From the NCBI GenBank assembly GCA_015234045.1, contig JADFWU010000027.1, positions 1 to 40,417 on the forward strand: a stretch of 40,417 nucleotides of DNA, given 5' to 3'. The notes under the pieces were generated by a model. That model was not told where the DNA came from and searched no databases. It saw only the letters and a program-made list of their open reading frames with translations. The translations under genes were made by a program, and so were the position numbers. Positions within the stretch are counted from its first letter, which is position 1, and the number at the start of each line of letters is the position of its first letter. This DNA comes from Magnetococcales bacterium. GTDB taxonomy: Bacteria > Pseudomonadota > Magnetococcia > Magnetococcales > JADFWU01. Of the stretch, positions 1 to 7,636 are shown piece by piece.

Positions 1-112
1 GCTTTTGATATGCGAAGCAGATCATCAGAGCAAAAATATCACCAGGGCTGGAACGGCTGATTGTTCAAATTTTAGACGAAACCGCTCTATGAACAATTCA
101 AGCGCCTGCGTC
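1..112 (+). repeat. Dispersed repeat, copy A (right part only)
   Basis: This stretch matches the right half of the copy at 35783-35962 at most positions, for example in the shared words CAGATCATCAGAGCAAAAAT and TTCAAATTTTAGACGAAACC. The left half lies outside the window. The similarity weakens but continues past base 83 to about base 112, through the shared word AAGCGCCT. The repeat therefore overlaps the last codons and the TAG stop of the neighbouring HEAT-repeat gene. No transposase is present, so a MITE or REP-like non-coding element is the likeliest class. Confidence 0.75.
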
Positions 113-899
113 CATGTTTGACAATCCATGCTGTTTCTGGACAGGGTGATTCTACAAGCCACTGTTGGGTCAGTTGACAGGCCCAATCCGGTTGACTCTT
201 TCCCGCATCGTTCAACCAGTTGCCCACTGCTGTTTGCACATAACGGCTGGGATCGGCCCGCACGGGCTCTAATATCCCAAGCCCCAACGCTGGATCTGCT
301 TTTAACACCGGGATATGCGCGGTCCATACACCACAGGGACGCGTTCCTTCTACCGCACATCGGCGGATATTGGCATCGGGATCAACGACCCAACCCGCCA
401 ACAGTGCCAACCCGGTGTCCAAATCGGCAGCCACATAAGGCCGAAACGAATCCCAAGCACATTCGCGCACACACATATTGCCATCTGTTGCATAGCGCCG
501 TACAGAATCCAATCGTTCTGGTAGCGGCAATGTTTCATCTGCCCTTAGCATATAGGCACCCCAAGCCCGCACAGTATCGGACGGATGCACACTGAGCGCT
601 TCCAAAATCTCCTGCCGTTGGGCATGGTTTCGACAAACCGCATCCAGCGCCTTACCAATCCCCTTCATCTGTCCGGTCACCTTGAGTGTGACCAGCGGTT
701 GGATATGTTCTTGCAGCTGTTTTTCTGCCCACGCCAGCCCAACAGCAGGCAGAACATGCATCAACAATCCCAACCGATCCACGGCCAGCCATTCAGAGAG
801 CGTACGACTTTCCGCCTCACCACAATTCAGCCCTTGGCGCAAATCATCGGGAATATCCGCCTGTCGGTTATAGCCTTTTCTGTGCGGTACAGCACTCAT
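87..899 (-). CDS. HEAT-repeat protein of the AlkC/AlkD DNA alkylation repair type
   Basis: A 270-residue, largely helical protein without signal peptide or membrane segments. The central and C-terminal parts carry the pattern seen in bacterial AlkC-like proteins: a paired-arginine helix followed by E-G-x-R-P, then a helix rich in L-K-A-D-P-A, then D-P-S-x-Y-V-x-x-A-V-x-N-W-L-N-D. Known members are monofunctional glycosylases that remove alkylated bases such as 3-methyladenine and wrap DNA with HEAT repeats. Activity here is inferred. The ATG overlaps the stop of larE by 4 bp (ATGA), so the gene is the last of a coupled trio with larE and a JAMM peptidase. Its 3' end runs into a dispersed repeat, which may have supplied the stop codon and the last few residues. 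Confidence 0.65.
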   Translation of the reverse strand: MSAVPHRKGYNRQADIPDDLRQGLNCGEAESRTLSEWLAVDRLGLLMHVLPAVGLAWAEKQLQEHIQPLVTLKVTGQMKGIGKALDAVCRNHAQRQEILEALSVHPSDTVRAWGAYMLRADETLPLPERLDSVRRYATDGNMCVRECAWDSFRPYVAADLDTGLALLAGWVVDPDANIRRCAVEGTRPCGVWTAHIPVLKADPALGLGILEPVRADPSRYVQTAVGNWLNDAGKSQPDWACQLTQQWLVESPCPETAWIVKHGRRRLNCS

Positions 900-1729
900 G
901 GCTGAACCACAGTATCTGACCGCGTGGCATTGGCACCGCCCATTTGATAGCCATTGGGATCAATAATAACCTCTGCATAGCCACACCGGCGCACAGCATC
1001 ACAGAGCGTAGCCCTCAATACCGATTCAGCACCAACACGCGCCAACCCTTCCGTATCCAGCTCAATACGAGCCTTCACCCCATGGTCACGCACACGAAAC
1101 TGATGAAAGCCCGCTTGGCGCAGCACCATTTCAGCCTGTTCAACCCGTTTCAGATTTTCCAATGTGATAGGCGTATGATAAGGAATACGGCTGGAAAGAC
1201 ACGCAAAGGCGGCTTTATCCGCCGTAGGCAGGCCACGCAATCGGGATAGGCGACGAATCGCCACCTTGCCCAACTGAGCATCAAGAAGTGGTGCATGAAT
1301 ACCCTGTTGTCGAGCGGCAATCATGCCGGGACGATCATCACCCAGATCATCCTGATTGGCACCATAGGCGATTGCCCAACGCTGTGGCTGTTTCTGTTCA
1401 GAAACGACCTGCTTACAAAGTATAAACAGGCTGGTTTTACAGTGAAAGCACCGATCTGGACCATTTTGGGCAAAACGGCTATTGTTCATTTCACCGGTTT
1501 CACGGATCACCAAAGGCACATCAATTTTTTCTGCCAGGGCGATGGCATCATCATACTCGGCGCGCGGTAGCGTTGGTGATTGTCCCAACAGCGCGACAAC
1601 CCGATCCCGGCCAAGCACATGGCGCGCTTCCGCCACCAGACAGGTGGAATCCACACCACCGGAAAAGGCCACCAGAAGCGCGTCAAAACGCGACAACACT
1701 TGATGCAAACGCTGGCGGTCCTGGTCCAT
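896..1729 (-). CDS. larE: LarE-type ATP-dependent sacrificial sulfur transferase
   Basis: PP-loop enzyme of 277 residues. LarE adenylates a carboxylate of the pyridinium cofactor precursor and installs sulfur while building the nickel-pincer nucleotide. The PP-loop S-G-G-V-D-S lies at residues 23-28. Cys177, in A-C-L-S-S-R-I-P-Y, aligns with the sulfur-donating Cys176 of Lactiplantibacillus LarE. Two more cysteines, C94 and C97 (R-C-F-H-C-K), give a C-x-x-C plus C arrangement like LarE versions that use a [4Fe-4S] cluster instead of destroying a cysteine. A longer reading frame opens at 1804. The ATG at 1729 is preferred because it shares one base with the TGA of the upstream JAMM gene (TGATG) and begins at the conserved N-terminus. 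No larB or larC is in the window, so the substrate could differ from the lactate racemase cofactor. Confidence 0.85.
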   Translation of the reverse strand: MDQDRQRLHQVLSRFDALLVAFSGGVDSTCLVAEARHVLGRDRVVALLGQSPTLPRAEYDDAIALAEKIDVPLVIRETGEMNNSRFAQNGPDRCFHCKTSLFILCKQVVSEQKQPQRWAIAYGANQDDLGDDRPGMIAARQQGIHAPLLDAQLGKVAIRRLSRLRGLPTADKAAFACLSSRIPYHTPITLENLKRVEQAEMVLRQAGFHQFRVRDHGVKARIELDTEGLARVGAESVLRATLCDAVRRCGYAEVIIDPNGYQMGGANATRSDTVVQP

Positions 1730-2133
1730 CAGGCTTCTGTGATCGCCACTTTCTGGGCGATGGCTTTTCCATCTTGAATCAGATGGGCACTGAGATCCAA
1801 ACACCCTTCCGTACCCATGGCAACGATCAGATAGAGCGCTTCAGGATAGTACGCCTCTGCCAGATCCTTCTCAGACGGCTCCGCATCACCATCGGGATGG
1901 CTATGATAGAGTGCCACCACCTGTTGTCCCGCGTCACGCAGTTGTTTAAAAAGCGTGATCTGCTCCTGAGGATCAGCAAGAAAACGGCTGGGATCAGCAT
2001 CCGCATTGGTCAAAGGGTGCCAACCGGTGATGGTATGACCCGTTCCAGACAACACACCGACACACTCGTTGGGAAGCATGCGTTGAGCATGTCCGAACAT
2101 CCGGTTCACAATCACCCGAGGAATCTGCCACAT
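1729..2133 (-). CDS. JAMM/MPN+ metallopeptidase (M67 family)
   Basis: A compact 134-residue stand-alone JAMM domain. The zinc-site signature is complete: Glu23 (N-E-C-V-G), His77-Ser-His79-Pro, Ser87 and Asp90, with the exact H-x-H-x7-S-x2-D spacing. Bacterial stand-alone JAMM enzymes of this size cleave ubiquitin-like sulfur carriers (MoaD, ThiS or CysO type) or remove adducts at their C-terminus. An AAAGG sequence lies about 10 nt before the ATG. It is the first gene of a three-gene unit, with its stop fused to the larE start. That coupling of a JAMM enzyme to a PP-loop sulfur transferase suggests the two share a sulfur-carrier substrate. The substrate itself is not visible in the window. 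Confidence 0.85.
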   Translation of the reverse strand: MWQIPRVIVNRMFGHAQRMLPNECVGVLSGTGHTITGWHPLTNADADPSRFLADPQEQITLFKQLRDAGQQVVALYHSHPDGDAEPSEKDLAEAYYPEALYLIVAMGTEGCLDLSAHLIQDGKAIAQKVAITEA

Positions 2134-2178
2134 TGAGCAAGCGCCTTTCTATTTTTCCAGTCTATCGAAATGGTGTGA

Positions 2179-2190
2179 GGCCCCAGGGCC
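2179..2190. other. Short GC-rich hairpin between CheX-like and JAMM genes
   Basis: GGCC-CCAG-GGCC forms a 4-bp stem with a 4-nt loop in the 90-bp gap between two genes on the minus strand. On the minus strand the T-rich tract precedes the stem instead of following it, so this is not a classical terminator in that direction. Confidence 0.3.
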
Positions 2191-2223
2191 ACGGAAAAAA
2201 TTAATCATCCCAGTCGCGCGTTC

Positions 2224-2865
2224 CTATTCGGCACTCTCCGCACTGTCTGTCTCATCCTCTTCACCGTCCCGTGTATATTCCAGAATCAGTTTCTGAACCA
2301 CTTTGGAACGACCACGCTGCAACTTTCTCACCAGATCATCCAACAGATCCACGGTGGAACGCTCCAGAGAAAGACTGAGCGGTATTTTGGTCTCCTGAAG
2401 AAAATGCACCTCGATATAGAACGCCTCCTCCTCCACTCGGAAGAACTGCCGCACACTCTCAAGGTTACTCTTATAGTCAACCTCAAAGTCACCACCAACA
2501 ATCACCGTCGGTGGTGTCAGGTTGATTTCACCCACGTGTGACATCAAGCGGGTCTGAATACCACCCGCGATCATGTTGCCGATTTCTGCAAAACCATCTT
2601 TTGCATCAGCATCCATCTTGGGAATGGTTTCGCCCATCAGGGAAGAAGCCAATAACAGCGCGACATATTCTGAACAGGCGATACGCACACCACCATTCAA
2701 ACCACCGTTCAAGCCAACCATAGCTGAAGCATCCGCCCTGGCCGCCACATGAGCAACGCCAGAAGGTTTCACCAGACCATGGGCCGGCTCTACTTCAATG
2801 AACAGCATTGTGGTGACAATTTCCATCACCGCGTCTTTGACAGCATCCAACACTTGGTCTTGCAT
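2224..2865 (-). CDS. CheX-like phosphatase domain protein with ribbon-helix-helix-like C-terminus
   Basis: Residues 1-155 resemble the CheX/CheC-type chemophosphatase fold. The signature D-x-x-x-E-x-x-N is present as Asp90, Glu94 and Asn97 in the helix D-G-F-A-E-I-G-N-M-I-A-G-G. CheX dephosphorylates CheY-like receivers. Residues 161-198 read as a strand (I-P-L-S-L-S-L-E-R-S), helix, short R-G-R-S turn and second helix, which is the layout of Arc/MetJ/CopG DNA-binding dimers. An acidic tail (about residues 199-213) follows. GAGGAA lies 8 nt upstream of the ATG. The gene follows the AsmA-family gene by 27 bp. The CheX call is firm; the RHH reading is inferred from pattern only and could instead be a dimerising hairpin. 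Confidence 0.75.
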   Translation of the reverse strand: MQDQVLDAVKDAVMEIVTTMLFIEVEPAHGLVKPSGVAHVAARADASAMVGLNGGLNGGVRIACSEYVALLLASSLMGETIPKMDADAKDGFAEIGNMIAGGIQTRLMSHVGEINLTPPTVIVGGDFEVDYKSNLESVRQFFRVEEEAFYIEVHFLQETKIPLSLSLERSTVDLLDDLVRKLQRGRSKVVQKLILEYTRDGEEDETDSAESAE

Positions 2866-2892
2866 CTTATCTTTCCTCGCAAGAGAGCCTGA

Positions 2893-5046
2893 TCAAAAAA
2901 GCTTATCCAGAAGTTTCAAAGCATCTCCTGGAATTTTGTCTCCCAATCCCTTTTCCTTCAATTTTTCACCCAGCTTTTCCTGTAGACGGTTTTTCGCTTG
3001 GGTCTTTGCAAATGAAGCAATCAGTTTCTCAGCATCCACTGAAGCCGCCGGTGCATCAAATGAGCCTTTAACCCGAACCGGAACCGTCAACCCCTTTAAA
3101 GAGCGGATGGTTTTATCATCAATATCCTGAAGTGCAGACAGTAGATCAGCAGTAAGCAGGTAGTCTACATACGAATCAGGGAGGTTCACTTTACCTGATC
3201 CTTTCGCCTGTAGCACGGGCGATTCAATGACGAAATCCTTATTGGTCACGATACCATTAACAATTTTCGCACTGCCGGACATCGCTGCAAACGGCGTAAC
3301 CGGATCTCCTGTGGGGGTCTCAAACGGCTGACCTTTGATGGTAGCATAAGCTTTTCGTATCTCATGAACCAAGTCAAATCCCTTAACCACACCGTCTTTG
3401 AATAGAAATTTGGCGTGCCCATCCAACCCGCGTTTGAGTTGATTTACACTATTACCGCTGGTGGTGGTATTTATTGAGAATTCACCCACGCCATCCAGGG
3501 TATCCAACTGTTGCATATCCATGAGCAAGCCGCCCAGTTTCACACCTTTCAAACGGCTCTCCACCGCCATGCCAGGCGTTTTTCTTCGCACATCCAAACT
3601 GGCTTTTGTGGTGGTGGTACCATCATACAAGTCTGCTTGGAAAGGCACCAACTGCAATAGACCATCTTTGGCTTTCAAGCCAATTTTCAAGTTGGCAAAA
3701 TGACCATTCGCCGCTTTAAGCGCTTTAAGTGCGATATCACCAACGACATCCAATGTTCGCAACATTTCAACCGGTAGATTCAGGGGTTCATCACCTGTTG
3801 CATCTGACGTTTTGTTGCGCTGTTTTTCTTTTTTATTCTCTGCTGATTCAGCGGGTTGTTGGCTTGATGGTGGCAGATAGCGATCCAGATCAAGCGAATC
3901 ACCGGACACGGTAAAACGCACTGACTGTTTAGCAAAATCCAACACCTTGATCTCACCGCTGAAGCGGGTTTGATCCAGACTGAGGACCAGATCCGACAAC
4001 TCGGCAAAGGTTGTACCTGCCTTCAATCGCGTCTCAAATGCCACTTTGGTCAATGCGCTGGGATCCGTTGTTTCCGGTACAGCCTGCCCCAAACGTGTCA
4101 ACACCGCCTTGGGATCAAAGGGTTTCAGGCTGATTTTACCCTGCACGAGAGGATTAGCCGTGAGGGCGGAAACATTCACATCACCCACGACTTCCACCAA
4201 CTCCACAACGTTCAACACCAACCCCTTCACCGTCGCCATATCAGCCACCAGATCCGCGCTGATATCAGCATTCAGACCAAGCGTCATACCGTTGGGCGGC
4301 ATGGGTCCACCCTTGCCATCCAGAGTTAACTGGGTATTTTCCAAGCGATAGCGTTGCGCTGCCAGATCCGCATGCAGGCGGGTCGTTGCGGCCAGTTGGG
4401 CTGCCAATCCACTTTGACGATCAGTCAAATGGACTTTGAATTCCAGATCCGCCGGTTGACCTACGGCCAATGAGCCTGTAGTCAAATTCAGCGACTCCAG
4501 AAGAATACTCTGACCAGACTGTTTGTCCTGCCAATCTACCTGCGCTTCGGTAAACTCGACACCGCCCAAGGTAAGCCCTGCCAGTGCTGGAGCGGCACCA
4601 TCCTGCTTGCCGGTTGTGGCCGCTTCGGTGGTGGCTTGAGACGACTCATCGGATTTGGCGGTCATATCCGCCCAGTTGGTTTTACCCTGGGCATCTTTTC
4701 CCAATACCAGGGCCAGTCCTTTCAGTGTCAGGTGATTTACTTCAACCCGCTTATCCAACAGCGGCATCACCTTGACCTGAACATCCGCACTCTGGATCGC
4801 CGCCATGGGCGCGCCACCAAAACCCGGTGCATTGGAGAGCGAAACACGGCCAAGAGAAAAACCAATCCAGGGAAACAATGAAAGAGAGATATCGCCATCA
4901 ATCACCAAATCACGCCCAGTCTGTTCTTTAACCAACGCGCTGATCTCTGGCTTATAATCGTTGGGATCGACAAACAATGGCACCGCCACAATGACAATCA
5001 CCAATAACAGGACAACACCTAAAATGATCTTAATTAACGCCTTCAT
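2893..5046 (-). CDS. AsmA-family inner-membrane/periplasmic protein
   Basis: A 717-residue protein with one N-terminal membrane anchor (about residues 5-27), then the AsmA opening V-D-P-N-D-Y-K-P and G-R-D-L-V-I-D-G-D-I-S-L-S. A long periplasmic beta-rich body follows, with a charged low-complexity stretch around residues 400-415. The C-terminal AsmA_2-like region ends in a lysine-rich helix. AsmA-like proteins are bridge-type lipid transport or outer-membrane assembly factors. The ATG overlaps the stop of the upstream epimerase by 4 bp (ATGA), so the two are translationally coupled. The coupling suggests a shared role in envelope or surface glycan biogenesis, which is inference. Confidence 0.85.
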   Translation of the reverse strand: MKALIKIILGVVLLLVIVIVAVPLFVDPNDYKPEISALVKEQTGRDLVIDGDISLSLFPWIGFSLGRVSLSNAPGFGGAPMAAIQSADVQVKVMPLLDKRVEVNHLTLKGLALVLGKDAQGKTNWADMTAKSDESSQATTEAATTGKQDGAAPALAGLTLGGVEFTEAQVDWQDKQSGQSILLESLNLTTGSLAVGQPADLEFKVHLTDRQSGLAAQLAATTRLHADLAAQRYRLENTQLTLDGKGGPMPPNGMTLGLNADISADLVADMATVKGLVLNVVELVEVVGDVNVSALTANPLVQGKISLKPFDPKAVLTRLGQAVPETTDPSALTKVAFETRLKAGTTFAELSDLVLSLDQTRFSGEIKVLDFAKQSVRFTVSGDSLDLDRYLPPSSQQPAESAENKKEKQRNKTSDATGDEPLNLPVEMLRTLDVVGDIALKALKAANGHFANLKIGLKAKDGLLQLVPFQADLYDGTTTTKASLDVRRKTPGMAVESRLKGVKLGGLLMDMQQLDTLDGVGEFSINTTTSGNSVNQLKRGLDGHAKFLFKDGVVKGFDLVHEIRKAYATIKGQPFETPTGDPVTPFAAMSGSAKIVNGIVTNKDFVIESPVLQAKGSGKVNLPDSYVDYLLTADLLSALQDIDDKTIRSLKGLTVPVRVKGSFDAPAASVDAEKLIASFAKTQAKNRLQEKLGEKLKEKGLGDKIPGDALKLLDKLF

Positions 5047-6011
5047 GCTTTCTCCTCCTCAACAGACAGGTAGCGCACCACCTGTTGTAAACCGTCTTGC
5101 AGATCGGTTTCCGCTTTTATATCAAAAAATGCGTTTACCTGTGCCGCACTGCCCAGAGAGTGTTTAATATCGCCGGTGCGTTCAGGCCCAAGGTTTATAT
5201 TAGCTTCACGACCACACACATCAAACAGACTTGTGGCCAACATTTTGATTGAAATAGGCTTACCAGTACAGACATTGAACACCTCTGTAACCGGTGCCGC
5301 CTGCTCTGCCCGCTTTTGTACACAATGGTCCATACCTGCCAGGAGATAGCGCACCACATCACCGACAAAAACAAAATCCCGAACCTGCGCACCATCGCCA
5401 AAAATGGTCACGCCCTGCCCGGCCAAAATTCGGTCCACAAAGATAGAAATCACACCAGAATAAGGCGAACTGGGATCTTGCCTGGGACCGTAGACATTAA
5501 AAAACCGGAATCCAACCGTAGACAAACCAAACACCTGAGCACCGGCCCGCGCGTGCAACTCGGAAGCCATTTTATCAGCGCCATAAGGTGCCAACGGCTT
5601 CAGTGGTGTCTGTTCGGTTTGCACCGGCACTTCCACATCACCATACACGGCGGCTGAGGAGGCATAAACCACTGGCAAAGGCCGTCCACCGCCCTGTTTA
5701 ACCGCTTGATCCATCACCTGAATGGTGCCGGTCAGATTGGCACGATGACCGCCCAACCAATCTTCATTGCACCGCACCACCGATGCGACGGCAGCCAGAT
5801 GAAAAACACCAGCCACACCGCTAACCGCTTTGGTGACATCGTCCGTATCGGCAATATCACCAACGATCAACTCACAAGCCGGGTCGAGATTCTCTCTTTT
5901 TCCCACCGAGAGATCATCCAACACACGCACCTGATCACCACGCGCCAATAGCGCATCAGCCAAATGACTTCCTATGAAACCACATCCACCTGTTATGAGA
6001 TAAAGGGCCAT
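5043..6011 (-). CDS. NAD-dependent sugar-nucleotide epimerase/dehydratase
   Basis: An extended short-chain dehydrogenase of 322 residues. The Rossmann motif T-G-G-C-G-F-I-G-S is at residues 7-15. The catalytic Ser lies in A-S-S-A-A-V-Y-G, and the Tyr/Lys pair is Y-G-A-D-K. The family interconverts UDP-hexoses, for example UDP-glucose/galactose or the N-acetylated forms (GalE/WbpP-like). F-F-N-V-Y-G-P-R-Q-D-P is the usual substrate-loop motif. Exact sugar specificity cannot be read from sequence. It starts 17 bp after the ATPase gene and overlaps the AsmA-family gene. AAGGA is 14 nt before the ATG, a rather long spacing. Confidence 0.85.
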   Translation of the reverse strand: MALYLITGGCGFIGSHLADALLARGDQVRVLDDLSVGKRENLDPACELIVGDIADTDDVTKAVSGVAGVFHLAAVASVVRCNEDWLGGHRANLTGTIQVMDQAVKQGGGRPLPVVYASSAAVYGDVEVPVQTEQTPLKPLAPYGADKMASELHARAGAQVFGLSTVGFRFFNVYGPRQDPSSPYSGVISIFVDRILAGQGVTIFGDGAQVRDFVFVGDVVRYLLAGMDHCVQKRAEQAAPVTEVFNVCTGKPISIKMLATSLFDVCGREANINLGPERTGDIKHSLGSAAQVNAFFDIKAETDLQDGLQQVVRYLSVEEEKA

Positions 6012-6028
6012 TTTTTATACACTCATCC

Positions 6029-7309
6029 TTATTTGGATTTTTTTAGATCTGGCACACCACCATAGTGTCCATCCAAATACCGTTTCTGCAATGGTTCTGA
6101 AAGCGAAACGCGATATTCAGATACCGGATAGAGGTGTGAACAACGCTGTACAGTGCGTTCCACCATCCAGAATTGATCACGTCTGAAGGATTTATCGTCC
6201 AGCAGAGCGGTATCATGGGTTGTACACACCAGCTGAGAGTGTGTATCTCCACTTAGTTTATGAAGTGCCGCGAAAAGATGACGCACCAAAGCATGGTGCA
6301 GACTGGTATCCAACTCGTCAATGACCAATACCCGATCCTGCGCCATCAAGTCCAGCCAGGGACCAGCCAGAGCGAACAGTTTTCTGGTGCCTTGGGACTC
6401 GGTATTCCAGGGCAGGCGAACCATATGATTGGTATCCACACTTCGCCGTTCCAGGGTGATATCGGTTATTTGCCAGTTCCAACCATCCAATTTTTTCTTC
6501 AACAGAGACTGAAGCGTGTTCATTAAATGGGCGTTCTCTTCTCCATCGGCCTTATCTGTGGCAGTACGGGTCTCCACATGGATACCGTCCACCTGCAAAT
6601 CCGCCTGATTGAGAAACGACAGAATACGCTGACGACCTTCAGGATCTTGAACCAATTTAGCCGCATGATCCACCGACACTTCCGCATGGGGCGGAAGAAC
6701 AGTCAATGATTTTGAAAACCAATCAAAAACCGGTTTCAACACCTGAGCATTGAGCTGTACCGCTGTCGAAAGAAACAGGGCGTTGTCACGGGTAAAATCT
6801 TTCCAGATTCCACTACTGGCAGGCAACATCTTTTTATGAAGGTGCCATTGCTCTTCTCCTGTCGCGCTATCCAGATGACGTTCAAACCAGCGTTGGGGTC
6901 GTCCTTGAGGATAGGCCAACAACCATTCATGGCAAACCCGCTGCTTGTTCACTGCAAAGCCGTATTGGTAGCGAATCCCTTTTTGAACAATCACCACTTC
7001 AAACAGACTTGGCGCAGTGCGTGTGCGGCTATTCAGCTCAAACGCCTGTACCGGAATCGGTTCACCGCTCTGTCCTTGAGCGCAGTTGAGCACAAAATCG
7101 CGCATGAATTTCAAGGCCCGAACCAGATTGCTCTTGCCCGAAGCGTTGGGACCATAGACCACAGTGGCACGGTTCAGTTTTGGCAACCGTTTGATACCGG
7201 TGTCAAAGCTGTTACCGGACCGCTCTCGAATCTGGCTGGCCGCCGTCAGACTGAGGGTCTGCCGCTCACAAAATGTCAGATAATTGGTGACACTGAACTC
7301 AACAAGCAT
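6029..7309 (-). CDS. SMC/ABC-like AAA family ATPase (RloA/AAA_15 type), solitary
   Basis: A 426-residue ATPase starting with the typical F-S-V-T-N-Y-L-T-F strand. Walker A is G-P-N-A-S-G-K-S-N, Walker B with catalytic Glu is V-L-V-I-D-E-L-D-T-S-L-H, and the downstream His-containing switch is T-T-H-D-T-A-L-L-D. Such ATPases usually work with an RloB-like TOPRIM or other effector in anti-phage or toxin-like modules. No partner gene lies next to it: an epimerase follows after 17 bp and a non-coding hairpin element precedes it. A defence role is therefore only a possibility, and no effector domain is apparent in the protein itself. Confidence 0.8.
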   Translation of the reverse strand: MLVEFSVTNYLTFCERQTLSLTAASQIRERSGNSFDTGIKRLPKLNRATVVYGPNASGKSNLVRALKFMRDFVLNCAQGQSGEPIPVQAFELNSRTRTAPSLFEVVIVQKGIRYQYGFAVNKQRVCHEWLLAYPQGRPQRWFERHLDSATGEEQWHLHKKMLPASSGIWKDFTRDNALFLSTAVQLNAQVLKPVFDWFSKSLTVLPPHAEVSVDHAAKLVQDPEGRQRILSFLNQADLQVDGIHVETRTATDKADGEENAHLMNTLQSLLKKKLDGWNWQITDITLERRSVDTNHMVRLPWNTESQGTRKLFALAGPWLDLMAQDRVLVIDELDTSLHHALVRHLFAALHKLSGDTHSQLVCTTHDTALLDDKSFRRDQFWMVERTVQRCSHLYPVSEYRVSLSEPLQKRYLDGHYGGVPDLKKSK

Positions 7310-7316
7310 ACCTGTT

Positions 7317-7330
7317 TATCGTCTCCGATA
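7317..7330 (-). promoter_or_regulatory. Leader hairpin with GAGA tetraloop before the ATPase gene
   Basis: On the minus strand TATCG-GAGA-CGATA folds into a perfect 5-bp stem with a GNRA loop, 7 nt before the start codon at 7309. The only purine-rich Shine-Dalgarno-like bases lie in this hairpin or immediately beside the ATG, so translation could be structure-dependent. Confidence 0.35.
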
Positions 7331-7383
7331 GTGACCATTTGATCGTAAGAACAATTCATTAGACCAGAAAAAAATTATAAATC

Positions 7384-7527
7384 TAGGGCGTGTTGACATT
7401 CGCCAGATTTCGGTTCCTGGCAAGGCAAATCCAACGAAAAAGCGGAGCGTACTTGTAGTACGTGAGCATTTTGAGGCGGATTTAACGCCGCCAGGGGCCG
7501 AAAGATGGTGAATGTCAACAGGGCCTA
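7384..7527. mobile_element. MITE-like non-autonomous inverted-repeat element
   Basis: The ends are imperfect inverted repeats. TGTTGACATTCGCC (7391-7404) pairs with GGTGAATGTCAACA (7507-7520) with one mismatch. The outer bases TAGG and CCTA and the next block (CAGATTTCGG.. against ..CCGAAAGATG) also pair. The centre holds a perfect hairpin CGTACT-TGT-AGTACG. The whole element can thus fold into one long imperfect hairpin of about 144 nt. It encodes no convincing protein. The TA at both borders would fit a TA target duplication. It fills most of the gap between the ATPase and the c-di-GMP protein, whose promoters must lie around or within it. Confidence 0.7.
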
Positions 7528-7534
7528 CTCCATT

Positions 7535-7561
7535 TGGTACCATTTGTTCGGCATTGTACCA
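7535..7561. promoter_or_regulatory. Inverted repeat TGGTAC-N15-GTACCA
   Basis: A 6-bp perfect inverted repeat, with the related half-words TTTGGTACCAT and ATTGTACCAT, lies 76-102 bp before the chosen start of the GGDEF/EAL gene. It could be an operator. No known consensus was recognised. Confidence 0.3.
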
Positions 7562-7636
7562 TAAACCTTTGACAGGATGCGTCCAATACTGCTGAATACC
7601 ATAACCCCTTATAGTGATTATGATTTAGGAAAATTT

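Noticed and set aside
128-595. A 155-codon plus-strand frame antisense to the HEAT-repeat gene.
   Set aside because: The minus-strand product has family features and operon coupling; the plus-strand frame has none.
7316-7543. A 75-codon minus-strand frame across the MITE-like element.
   Set aside because: The sequence is explained by the inverted-repeat structure; a protein-coding reading has no support.
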